Positions 25,995 through 33,364 of a stretch of DNA of 64,000 nucleotides are shown here, one piece after another. A program made the translations under genes and the position numbers. The notes below the pieces were generated by a model. The model was not told where the DNA came from and made no database searches. It saw only the letters and a list, made by a program, of their open reading frames with translations. Origin of the DNA: Pseudonocardia alaniniphila (GTDB lineage Bacteria > Actinomycetota > Actinomycetes > Mycobacteriales > Pseudonocardiaceae); contig NZ_JAKXMK010000030.1 in assembly GCF_022524485.1 (NCBI RefSeq), positions 62,001 to 126,000 on the forward strand. Direction: 5' to 3'. Positions within the stretch are counted from its first letter, which is position 1. The number at the start of each line of letters is the position of its first letter.

Positions 25995-26660
25995 TCACAT
26001 CCGCTCGTCCGGCCGCTGCATGTGGTGATAGCCGTGGCGCACCCTGGCCTGTGCCAACGTCGATTTGCCGGCGAGGACGTCGGCCAGGATCGCCTCCTCG
26101 CCTGCCGCGATCAGCGTGGCTGTCCCCAGCACCGCGTCCTCCATACCGGCGGGGACGACGACGATCCCGTCCGGATCACCGAGCACGAGGTCGCCCGCCT
26201 TCACCTGGACGCCCCCGATCGACACCGGGCCGCCCACGTCGGACACCTCGACGCGATCCTTGCCCGTGCGCATGAATCGACCCCGGCTGTGGATGGGGTA
26301 GCCGAGCTGGAGCGCCCGCGCCACGTCGCGGCAGACCCCGTCGATCACGGTGCCCGCGACGCCCCGGTCGGCCGCGATCGTGGTGAGGATGTCGCCCCAG
26401 ACCGTGCAGTCCGTGCGCCCGGCGTTGTCCAGCACGACGACCTCTCCCGGGGACACGTCGTCGAGATAGTCGCCGACGGTGCCGGGCGAGGCCCCTGCGG
26501 CCACGTATCGAACGGTGAACGCACGGCCCCAGAACCGGGCCGACGTGTCGGAGAGCGGGCGCAGCCCGTAGGCGCTACCGGGCAGCCCGAGGCGGTCGAG
26601 TGCGTCGGAGACCGTGGCGGTGGAGAACCCGGCCAGGGGATGAGTGGGTGGAGTGGTCAT
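25995..26660 (-). CDS. RraA/LigK-type aldolase (HMG/CHA aldolase family), copy 1
   Basis: A 221-residue member of the family that includes 4-carboxy-4-hydroxy-2-oxoadipate (CHA) and 4-hydroxy-4-methyl-2-oxoglutarate aldolases, divalent-metal enzymes yielding pyruvate plus oxaloacetate or pyruvate. The active-site Arg-Asp pair is in GTVIDGVCRDV, and VVLDNAGRTDCTVWGDIL supplies the substrate loop. ATG at 26660 overlaps the stop of the second aldolase gene (ATGA). In a LigJ/LigB-type context the CHA role, the last step of protocatechuate/gallate meta-cleavage, is the best guess. Confidence 0.85.
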   Translation of the reverse strand: MTTPPTHPLAGFSTATVSDALDRLGLPGSAYGLRPLSDTSARFWGRAFTVRYVAAGASPGTVGDYLDDVSPGEVVVLDNAGRTDCTVWGDILTTIAADRGVAGTVIDGVCRDVARALQLGYPIHSRGRFMRTGKDRVEVSDVGGPVSIGGVQVKAGDLVLGDPDGIVVVPAGMEDAVLGTATLIAAGEEAILADVLAGKSTLAQARVRHGYHHMQRPDERM

Positions 26661-27322
26661 CGCTCACTCTCCTCGGACTCGATCGACGGGAACCGCGAGT
26701 CGTGCATGACGTCGGTGACCGGGCGCCCGGCGCGGACCGCGGCCACCATCGCCGCCTCACGCTCGACGATCCGCTCCGCGAGGCCGATCACGTCCCCGCT
26801 GCGGTCGTGGGGGACGAACACCACGCCGTTGCGGTCGGCCAGAACGAGGTCACCGGGGCGGACGCGGATGCCGGCCACGTCGATGGGCTCGTCCATCGCG
26901 AGTTGGACGATGCGGCCGCGCGCGCTCACCGGCACGACAGCGCGGCCGAACACCGGGAACGCGAGCTCCTCGCTCTCCGCGATGTCGCGGCACGCCCCGT
27001 CGATCACCACTCCGCGCAGGCCACGTCCCTCCGCCGCGACGGCCAGGATGCCGCCCCAGCAGGAGACGTCCGTGCGCCCGGCGTTCGCGATCACCAGCAC
27101 GTCGTCGGCGTGGGCCGCCTCGATCGCCGCGGTGGCGATGTGGTCGGCGGGTCCCTCCGACGGGCGGGGGCCGGCGCGCACGGTCCGGACGAACCCTGCG
27201 ACGACACCCGGAACCGGCCACAGCGGCCGCAGGCCGGTGGTGGCTCCGGCCAGCCCCAGCGTGTCCAGCGCATCGGACACCGCGCAGCTGTCCAGGGCCC
27301 GCAGCCGGTCCAGGAGGTCCAC
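26657..27322 (-). CDS. RraA/LigK-type aldolase, copy 2
   Basis: A 221-residue paralogue of the following gene, with GVVIDGACRDI carrying the Arg-Asp pair and VLVIANAGRTDVSCWGGIL as substrate loop. I chose the GTG at 27322, which gives exactly the length of copy 1; the open frame also runs to an ATG at 27382, but that extension is part of a 39-bp direct repeat and looks non-native. Two family members in a row suggests a heteromeric enzyme, or aldolase plus a decarboxylase (some family members decarboxylate oxaloacetate). Confidence 0.83.
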   Translation of the reverse strand: MDLLDRLRALDSCAVSDALDTLGLAGATTGLRPLWPVPGVVAGFVRTVRAGPRPSEGPADHIATAAIEAAHADDVLVIANAGRTDVSCWGGILAVAAEGRGLRGVVIDGACRDIAESEELAFPVFGRAVVPVSARGRIVQLAMDEPIDVAGIRVRPGDLVLADRNGVVFVPHDRSGDVIGLAERIVEREAAMVAAVRAGRPVTDVMHDSRFPSIESEESER

Positions 27323-27340
27323 CTTCAGTTCCGTCCCGTC

Positions 27341-27456
27341 GCTGCTGTGTCTGATGGTTCGCTCGCAGGCTCGCTCACGCATCCTCCTCGCTGACGCTCG
27401 TCGGCCACGTTCGCAAAGCTGCTGTGTCTGATGGTTCGCTCGCAGGCTCGCTCACG
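27341..27456. repeat. 39-bp exact direct repeat at a gene junction
   Basis: The same 39 bases occur at 27341-27379 and 27418-27456, 77 bp apart. The right copy holds the stop codon of the extradiol dioxygenase gene; the left lies at the 5' edge of the RraA copy 2 frame. Between them sits a related, degenerate piece (CTCGCTGACGCTCG). From memory, similar GTGAGCGAGC-type sequences recur at gene edges in actinomycetes, so this may be a dispersed-repeat family rather than a simple duplication. Confidence 0.8.
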
Positions 27457-28486
27457 ACGCGGCCGCCGGTTCGCGGGTCCAGGTGACGAAGCCCATCGCG
27501 CATCCCGTTCCCGCCTCGGTCCGGTAGCAGGGCTGGTACTCCACCACCTCGGGACGCAGACCGGTGCCCGACATCGCGCCGGCCACGACGATCCAGTTCC
27601 GCAGCTCGGACGTCCCCGAGCGCAGCAGTGCGTCGGGAAGCTGCGTCATGTACCCGGAGTCGTCCTCGAGCAGGGCGTCGAGGAAGGCCCGGTCGAGCTC
27701 CTCGTCCACGACCATGTGGCTCAGTCCACCGGAGGCGACGACTCCCACGCGATCCGCGCCGGAGAAGGCCGCGATGCCCGCGCCGAGCGCGCGCCCGAAC
27801 GCGTAGCACCGCGCTGCGGTCGGCGGGTTGGGCTCCCAGAAGGTGTTGACGAAGACAGGGACGAACGGGATCTCCCCGCTGCCGTCGAGCACCTGCTGGT
27901 AGACGAAGCCCCAGCCGTGGGGGATCCCGTGGTCGCCGTAGCGTCCGGCCGGGAGCGCGCGTGACGCGGCCGGGTCGAATCCCGCCTGCCCCACGTGCTT
28001 CACGAGGTGCTGAGCGAGCTCCGGATGGCACGTGCGCGTGACGGGGGCGTCCGGGACGTTCGCCACCTCGGCGATCGCCAGCCCCGGCGGCATCGCGTCG
28101 AGGTGCTCTTGCGTGAACGGCACGTGCTCGACCGTATCGCCGTGATAGATCGCGAACGCAGGGAGCAGTTCGTCGCCGAAGGTCTCCTTGTGGTCGCTGC
28201 TCACCACCACGAGCGCGTCGAGCCCCGCGCCGCGCACCACGTCGCCGAGAGTGCGGATCGCCCGACGGCACGCGGCGTGCCGGTCGCGCCAGACGTCGGG
28301 CAGGCACTCGCCGGCGAATGTGCCACCACCACGCAGCCGGTCGAGCTCGGCGAACGTGTGTTCCTGCCCTTTGTAGACCAGCGCCGGGTTGCCGCGGTCC
28401 GCCTTGCCGCGCTCTCCCCAGCTCGCGGGCGGGGTGTTCAGCAGGGGACCGTGCGAGGTCCCGACGCCGACCACGATCTCGGCCAT
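27452..28486 (-). CDS. extradiol ring-cleavage dioxygenase, LigB superfamily (class III)
   Basis: A 344-residue Fe(II) dioxygenase. VGVGTSHGP at the N-terminus has the iron-ligand His at residue 12, the catalytic-His segment is in YGDHGIPHGW, and the C-terminal part has VVASGGLSHMVVDEELD. Lengths and N-terminal pattern resemble the protocatechuate 4,5-/3-O-methylgallate-type enzymes with no separate LigA-like alpha subunit. ATG at 28486, 14 bp after the LigJ-like gene. It probably opens a trihydroxy- or methoxy-dihydroxybenzoate; the neighbouring hydratase and aldolases would process the product. Confidence 0.88.
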   Translation of the reverse strand: MAEIVVGVGTSHGPLLNTPPASWGERGKADRGNPALVYKGQEHTFAELDRLRGGGTFAGECLPDVWRDRHAACRRAIRTLGDVVRGAGLDALVVVSSDHKETFGDELLPAFAIYHGDTVEHVPFTQEHLDAMPPGLAIAEVANVPDAPVTRTCHPELAQHLVKHVGQAGFDPAASRALPAGRYGDHGIPHGWGFVYQQVLDGSGEIPFVPVFVNTFWEPNPPTAARCYAFGRALGAGIAAFSGADRVGVVASGGLSHMVVDEELDRAFLDALLEDDSGYMTQLPDALLRSGTSELRNWIVVAGAMSGTGLRPEVVEYQPCYRTEAGTGCAMGFVTWTREPAAAS

Positions 28487-28500
28487 GTTCCCCTCGCCTC

Positions 28501-29502
28501 TCAGAGCCGGAACAGCTCGCGTGCGTTCGTCTCCATGAGCTGCTTGCGCTCGCCCGCGGTCAGCCAGTCGATGTCCGCGATCAGGTGGTGGATGTCGTCG
28601 ATCCAGCGGCCGGTCCCGGGATCGCGGACCGAGCCGGTGCCGGGCTTCTCCGTGCCGAACAGGCAACGGTCGACGCCGACGGCGCGCAGCAGCAGCTCGA
28701 TGGAGTCCTGGGTGTAGAGGCAGGTGTCGTAGTACAGCCTGCGCAGCCGGTCCTCGAACCGGCCGCCCCCGCGCAGAGCCCCGGGCTGGAACCGGCCGCG
28801 CTGGTAGGGGATCGCGCCGCCGCCGTGCGACACGATGATCTTCAGGTCCGGGAAGTCGGTGAGGACGCTGGAGTTCAGCAGCCCGACGACGGCGAGCGTC
28901 TCCTCCTGGATGAAATGCAGTGAGTACGTCTCGCGAGCGGGCGCGCGGCAGCCTGCCGAGTGGATCAGCGCCGGGACGTCGAGCTCACACAGCGCCTCCC
29001 ACACCGGGTACCAGAACCTGTCGCCGAGGTTCGGCGGCTGCTGGGTGCCCTCGTAGGGGTCCGGGTTGAACGTCGCACCGACGAAGCCGAGCTCCTGGAC
29101 ACAGCGGCGCAGCTCACCGACCCAGTCCGCTGGGGAGCGCTCCATGCTCTGTGGAAGTCCGGCGATCCCGCGGAACCGGCCCGGCACGAGCGCGCAGACA
29201 CGGGCGATGACGTCGTTGGTCTCCTCGGTGAACCACTCGACGAGTTTCGCGGGCGACTCGCTGTGCATCATCTGGTACGGCCGTGGCGAGATCAGCTGCA
29301 GGTCGACGCCGGCCTCGTCCAGGTGGGCGAGGTGGGACTGGTTGCCGAAACTCGGGTTGGGCGCTTCGAGAGCGGCCCGCAGCTGGTCGTCGGAGATGCC
29401 GGCGCCGCCACGCCCGTGCGCACCACGGTGGGAGAGCAGGCCGGCCTTGTAGGCGTAGAGCTCGCTGGGTGCGCTGACGTGGCCGTGCACGTCGATGATC
29501 AT
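28501..29502 (-). CDS. ligJ: amidohydrolase-family hydratase, 4-oxalomesaconate hydratase (LigJ)-like
   Basis: A 333-residue TIM-barrel Zn protein. The opening MIIDVHGH gives the HxH metal motif; ELGFVGATFNPDPYEG, DRFWYPVWEALCELDVPALIHSAG and IIVSHGGGAIPYQRGRFQPG follow, closely paralleling LigJ of sphingomonads (ELGFIGCNLNPDP, DRFWYPFYEKMVELDVPAMIH and HGGGAVPYHWGRF, as I recall it). LigJ hydrates 4-oxalomesaconate to CHA. It is first in the minus operon that continues with the dioxygenase and RraA/LigK-type aldolases. The wider family also holds decarboxylases, so some doubt remains. Confidence 0.8.
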   Translation of the reverse strand: MIIDVHGHVSAPSELYAYKAGLLSHRGAHGRGGAGISDDQLRAALEAPNPSFGNQSHLAHLDEAGVDLQLISPRPYQMMHSESPAKLVEWFTEETNDVIARVCALVPGRFRGIAGLPQSMERSPADWVGELRRCVQELGFVGATFNPDPYEGTQQPPNLGDRFWYPVWEALCELDVPALIHSAGCRAPARETYSLHFIQEETLAVVGLLNSSVLTDFPDLKIIVSHGGGAIPYQRGRFQPGALRGGGRFEDRLRRLYYDTCLYTQDSIELLLRAVGVDRCLFGTEKPGTGSVRDPGTGRWIDDIHHLIADIDWLTAGERKQLMETNARELFRL

Positions 29503-29575
29503 GGGTGTCCCTTCGCCGAGCTGCCCGCCGTAGACGAGCGGACACTAAATGCCCTGTCGCATCCTGCGGAGCAAT

Positions 29576-29643
29576 CCCGACGACTGTTCTTCTCTGCCGA
29601 AAATGCTTCCCCGACCCCGTCCCGGGCGATCACAGTCGTCGGG
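29576..29643. promoter_or_regulatory. 12-bp inverted repeat in divergent promoter region
   Basis: CCCGACGACTGT (29576-29587) and its exact complement ACAGTCGTCGGG (29632-29643) are 44 bp apart in the 183-bp gap between the leftward ring-cleavage operon and the rightward P450. They could be two binding sites for one regulator (an IclR is the natural candidate) or the feet of a loop. A purely RNA role is less likely given the long spacer. Confidence 0.55.
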
Positions 29644-29685
29644 GTGCGGGGGAGTGGCCTTCGCGCGGACCTCACAGGAGTGGCC

Positions 29686-30909
29686 GTGCAACTGGCGGAT
29701 CTTGTCGCCCTCGACCAGGACGGGCTGCGCTGCCCAGCGGAGGCGTACGAGCGGATGCGGGAGCGCGGGGTGCACTATGCCCCCGAGGTGGACGCCTACG
29801 TGGTCAGCCGGCACGCCGACGTCGTCGCGGTGCTGCGCGACGGCGAACGGTTCTCGTCGGCCAACACCGTCGGTAACCCGCCCGTGCGCCCGGAGGACGA
29901 CGACACGGGCCTGCGGCCGCTCCTGCTGCTGTCCGACGACCCCCTGCACGCCCGGCGGCGGTCCATCGTCAACCGGGTCTTCACCCCCGCTCGGGTGGCG
30001 GCGTGGGAGCCGCAGATCAGTGAGGTCTGTGCCCGGCTCGTGGACGGGTTGCGGGGGCGCACCGACATCGATCTCGTCCGGGACCTCGCGGCCCTGTTGC
30101 CGATCCGGGTGATCAGCCTCGTGCTCGGCGTGCCGCAACGCGACGTCGACCGGTTCCGTGCGTGGTCGGAGGAGATCACGAGCTCCCTGGGCGGTCACTC
30201 CGGAGACGCCGCCCGTCGCGAGCGAGTGCAGGCCGCGTTCACCGAGTACATCGGCACTCTGCTGGACGAGCGCGACGGCATGCCTGGTGAGGACGTCCTG
30301 TCGCTCATCGGCGAGGCCGAGCGCCAGGGGGAGCTCTCGCGGCGCGAGTGCGTGAGGTTCGTGATCGAGCTCCTGATCGCCGGCAACATCACCACCACCC
30401 ACCACCTCGCCAGCAGCATGGCCCTCCTCGGTCGCATGCCGGGCCTTTTCGATCAGCTGCGCCGCGAGCCGCGGCTGATCGGGCGGTTCATCGAGGAGTC
30501 CCTGCGGCTCGAAGCGCCGATCCAGTGCTTCTACCGGCTGGTCACGGTCGACAGTCTCGTCGGTGGCGTGGAGGTGCCGGCCGGGTCGCGCCTCCTGGTG
30601 TTCTACGGCTCGGCCAATCGCGACCCGCAGGTGTGGCAGCAATGCCCGCACCTCGTGCTGGACCGGCGGAACGGCTCCGCACACCTCGCCTTCGGCAAGG
30701 GCGCACATGCGTGCATCGGGGCGTCACTGGCGCGCCTGGAGAGCCGCGTCGTCCTGCAGGCCCTGATCGAGCGGATCGAGTCCGTCGAGTTGCTGCTTCC
30801 CCATGAGCAGCAGCCCTACCTGCCGAGCTTCGTCAACCACGGCCCGATCTCCCTGCCTGCGCGGCTGGTGTTCCTGGGCACGACGGTGGGTTCACCGCGC
30901 GTGCCGTGA
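29686..30909 (+). CDS. cytochrome P450 with atypical I-helix
   Basis: A 407-residue P450. The haem loop FGKGAHACIGASLARLE and ExxR (ESLR in EESLRLEAPIQ) are canonical, but the I-helix reads AGNITTTHH where most P450s have AGxE/DTT, so the acid partner of the Thr is an Ile. Such proteins often have specialised proton delivery or non-monooxygenase chemistry. GTG at 29686 has AGGAG five bases upstream; the longer open frame from 28960 is antisense to the LigJ-like gene. Its 3' end overlaps the convergent methyltransferase gene by 77 bp. Confidence 0.92.
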   Translation: MQLADLVALDQDGLRCPAEAYERMRERGVHYAPEVDAYVVSRHADVVAVLRDGERFSSANTVGNPPVRPEDDDTGLRPLLLLSDDPLHARRRSIVNRVFTPARVAAWEPQISEVCARLVDGLRGRTDIDLVRDLAALLPIRVISLVLGVPQRDVDRFRAWSEEITSSLGGHSGDAARRERVQAAFTEYIGTLLDERDGMPGEDVLSLIGEAERQGELSRRECVRFVIELLIAGNITTTHHLASSMALLGRMPGLFDQLRREPRLIGRFIEESLRLEAPIQCFYRLVTVDSLVGGVEVPAGSRLLVFYGSANRDPQVWQQCPHLVLDRRNGSAHLAFGKGAHACIGASLARLESRVVLQALIERIESVELLLPHEQQPYLPSFVNHGPISLPARLVFLGTTVGSPRVP

Positions 30910-31708
30910 AGAACGTGTAGTGGAAGGTTCCGTCGGGCTCTGCCGTGCGTCGCAGGTCGGCGATGCCGCGGTCCCACGCGGGAGCGGCCAGGAGGCCGGT
31001 GACCAGGGCGGCATCGCGCACCGACTCCATCATCGCCGTGAAGGTGTTGCGGATGAAGCCTTCGACGAGGGCCGGGCGGGTGTGGTCGGCGTAGACCGTG
31101 CGGGGGCGGGTCACGGCCTCGACGAAGCCGGCGTCCTCCAGCAGGGGCTGTAGCTGCCGGCCGAGTAGCGCGTTCCCACCCGCCTCGGCCTGTAGCTGGA
31201 CCTGGCAGTCGATCACCGCCCGTGCGAAGAGGCTGTCGGGGTGGAAGAACGCCGACCCGTGGTCGCCCTCGATCACGGTGATGGTTCCTCCGGGCCGCAG
31301 GACACGCCGGAGATCGGCCAGCGCGCGCCGCGGATCGGACAGGTGCTCGAGCACGAAACAGAGGAAGAGGTGATCGAACGCCGCGTCGGCGAACGGCAGG
31401 TCGAACAGGTCGGCGCGGTGCCACTCCACGGTCGCCCCCGGGGCGCGCGCCGCCACCCGGGCACGGGCCTGCGCGAGCGAGTCCTCCGAGATGTCGACGG
31501 CGACGAGATGAGCGTCCGGGCTCGACCTCACCAGGTGCACCGTCTGCGCGCCGACCCCGCACCCGACCTCCAGCACGCGGCTGCCGGGCGGGAAGAACGT
31601 GTCGGAGTGCAGGAGTTCGGCGAGCGTGTCGGCCTGGTCGCTCAACCGGCGGGCCTCATGTGTCGAGTACCCGTGCACATATCCGGTGGTCGGCGTGGTT
31701 GTGTCCAT
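30833..31708 (-). CDS. SAM-dependent methyltransferase (class I, UbiE-like)
   Basis: A 291-residue Rossmann methyltransferase. Motif I is VLEVGCGVGAQT, motif II VAVDISEDSL, then DLFDLPFADAAFDHLFLCFVLEHL and VLRPGGTITVIEGDHG. ATG at 31708 has AGGGTGA upstream; a GTG at 31717 is the alternative. It is divergent from the MocR regulator with only about 20-30 bp between starts, so the two share a promoter zone. The C-terminus overlaps the P450 gene on the other strand. Substrate unknown. Confidence 0.88.
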   Translation of the reverse strand: MDTTTPTTGYVHGYSTHEARRLSDQADTLAELLHSDTFFPPGSRVLEVGCGVGAQTVHLVRSSPDAHLVAVDISEDSLAQARARVAARAPGATVEWHRADLFDLPFADAAFDHLFLCFVLEHLSDPRRALADLRRVLRPGGTITVIEGDHGSAFFHPDSLFARAVIDCQVQLQAEAGGNALLGRQLQPLLEDAGFVEAVTRPRTVYADHTRPALVEGFIRNTFTAMMESVRDAALVTGLLAAPAWDRGIADLRRTAEPDGTFHYTFFTARAVNPPSCPGTPAAQAGRSGRG

Positions 31709-31730
31709 GTCCGTCACCCTGATGCCAGTA

Positions 31731-31750
31731 TGGCCCTGTGGGCAGGGCCA
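31731..31750. promoter_or_regulatory. 8-bp-arm dyad over the MocR start codon
   Basis: TGGCCCTG (31731-31738) and CAGGGCCA (31743-31750) are perfectly complementary around 4 bp. The dyad covers the GTG start (31738) of the MocR gene and lies in the tiny divergent gap, where a bound repressor would block both genes. Just downstream CCGGAC repeats twice. It is a likely autoregulatory operator. Confidence 0.45.
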
Positions 31751-33219
31751 AACGTGAGCCGGACAACCGGACCATAAGCCGGGGATCAGACTTCCTCCAG
31801 CTCGACGTCGACGGCGCCCCGGCCGGGGGTCTGGCCGACTGGCTGGCCGCCCAGCTGAGGGAGGCCATCGCCGACGGGCGGGTGCCGCTGGGAAGCAGGC
31901 TGCCGGCCACGCGGGTGCTCGCGAGCGAGCTTCACGTCTCGCGCGGTGTGGTCACCGAGGCCTACCAGCGCCTCACCGAGGACGGGCACGTCGCCGGGCG
32001 TGGTCGCGCAGGCACCGTCGTCGTCGCGGCGCCCGTGGTGTGCCCGACCGACGCCCTGTCGGAGGAGCCCACCGCCCCGCCTGCCGCGCTGTTCGCGGCA
32101 CCACCAGGCGTGGACATCTTCGATGCGCTGCGCGCCGTGCCCGCCCGGATCGACCTGACGCCTGGCGTCCCCGACCTGGCGGCCTTTCCCCGGTCGGCCT
32201 GGGTGCGCGCGGAACGATCCGTGCTCGCCGAGCTGTCGGCGGCGAACTTCGGATACGGCGATCCCCGGGGGTGTGCGGTACTGCGTCTCGCCGTGGCCCG
32301 GTGGCTCGCGCGCAACCGCGGGATCCGGGTCGATCCTGTCGAGGTGGTCGTGGTCGCCGGGGTCACCCAGGCGCTCGGCCTGATCGCGCAGGTGCTGCGC
32401 CGGCGCGGCATCACGGAGATCGCCGTGGAGGATCCCGGGTCCCTCGGGGTCCGCCAGCACCTGCAGAGCTGGAACGTCGACACCCCGCCGATCGAGGTCG
32501 ACGGCGGCGGCCTGCGCGTCGACGTCCTCCGCGACGGCGGCGCCCCCGCGGTTCTGCTCACCCCGGCACACCAGTTCCCGACCGGTGTGGTCCTCGACGG
32601 TGGGCGCCGCGGCGAGCTGATGCGGTGGGCGGGTGACGGCGGGCTGGTCGTCGAGGACGACTACGACGCCGAGCACCGGTACGACCGCCCGCCGGTCGCC
32701 GCGCTGCGCTCGATGCTCGGGCAGGTCTTCTACACCGGGAGCGTCTCGAAGCTGCTCGCTCCGGCGCTGCGCGTCGGCTGGCTGCTCGCGCCGTCCGAGT
32801 ACCGGGACGACCTCGTCGCGGCCAAGCGCAACGCCGATCTCGGCAACGCCGTGCTACCGCAGATGGTGCTGGCCCGGCTGATGGAATCGGGCGAGCTGGA
32901 GCGCCACCTGCGCCTGCTCCGCGGACGCCACCGTCGCCGCCGCGATGCGATGATCCGCGCGATCAGGACGCAGCTCCCGGGGGCCACCGTGCACGGCGCC
33001 GCGGCCGGCCTGCATCTGACCGTCACCTTCGAGGACGACGTCCCCGACAGGGAGCTCGCATCGGGGGCGCTCGCGCAGGGGATCAAGGTGCAACCGCTGT
33101 CGTGGCATCGCCAGCGCCCGGGGCCGCCCGGGCTCGTCATGGGCTATGCCGCGCGCCCCGTCTCGGAGATCGAGGAGGCGGTCGCCACGCTGGGTGCGGT
33201 TTTGCGGCGTCTGGCCTGA
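31738..33219 (+). CDS. MocR-type regulator (GntR wHTH plus aminotransferase domain)
   Basis: A 493-residue fusion: a GntR winged helix (residues about 30-95: LPATRVLASELHVSRGVVTEAYQRL) joined to a fold-type I aminotransferase domain. The PLP lysine is in GSVSKLLAPALRVGWL, and VVEDDYDAEHRYDR holds the Asp that contacts the pyridine nitrogen. Such proteins sense PLP or amino compounds, as in PdxR and GabR. It is divergent from the methyltransferase gene, which is its probable target. GTG start, perhaps leaderless. Confidence 0.92.
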   Translation: MGRAKREPDNRTISRGSDFLQLDVDGAPAGGLADWLAAQLREAIADGRVPLGSRLPATRVLASELHVSRGVVTEAYQRLTEDGHVAGRGRAGTVVVAAPVVCPTDALSEEPTAPPAALFAAPPGVDIFDALRAVPARIDLTPGVPDLAAFPRSAWVRAERSVLAELSAANFGYGDPRGCAVLRLAVARWLARNRGIRVDPVEVVVVAGVTQALGLIAQVLRRRGITEIAVEDPGSLGVRQHLQSWNVDTPPIEVDGGGLRVDVLRDGGAPAVLLTPAHQFPTGVVLDGGRRGELMRWAGDGGLVVEDDYDAEHRYDRPPVAALRSMLGQVFYTGSVSKLLAPALRVGWLLAPSEYRDDLVAAKRNADLGNAVLPQMVLARLMESGELERHLRLLRGRHRRRRDAMIRAIRTQLPGATVHGAAAGLHLTVTFEDDVPDRELASGALAQGIKVQPLSWHRQRPGPPGLVMGYAARPVSEIEEAVATLGAVLRRLA

Positions 33220-33364
33220 ATGAACCGGTGGATTCGTGGTAGCGATACTGCGACCCCGCGGCGGCTCCGCGCACGGATACTGTCGTCCGGGTTCGAGACC
33301 AGCGCTGTTCGACGGCCCCGCAATGCCCAGACGTTCGCAGGTGGCCGGAAGGAACGGGAATTTC

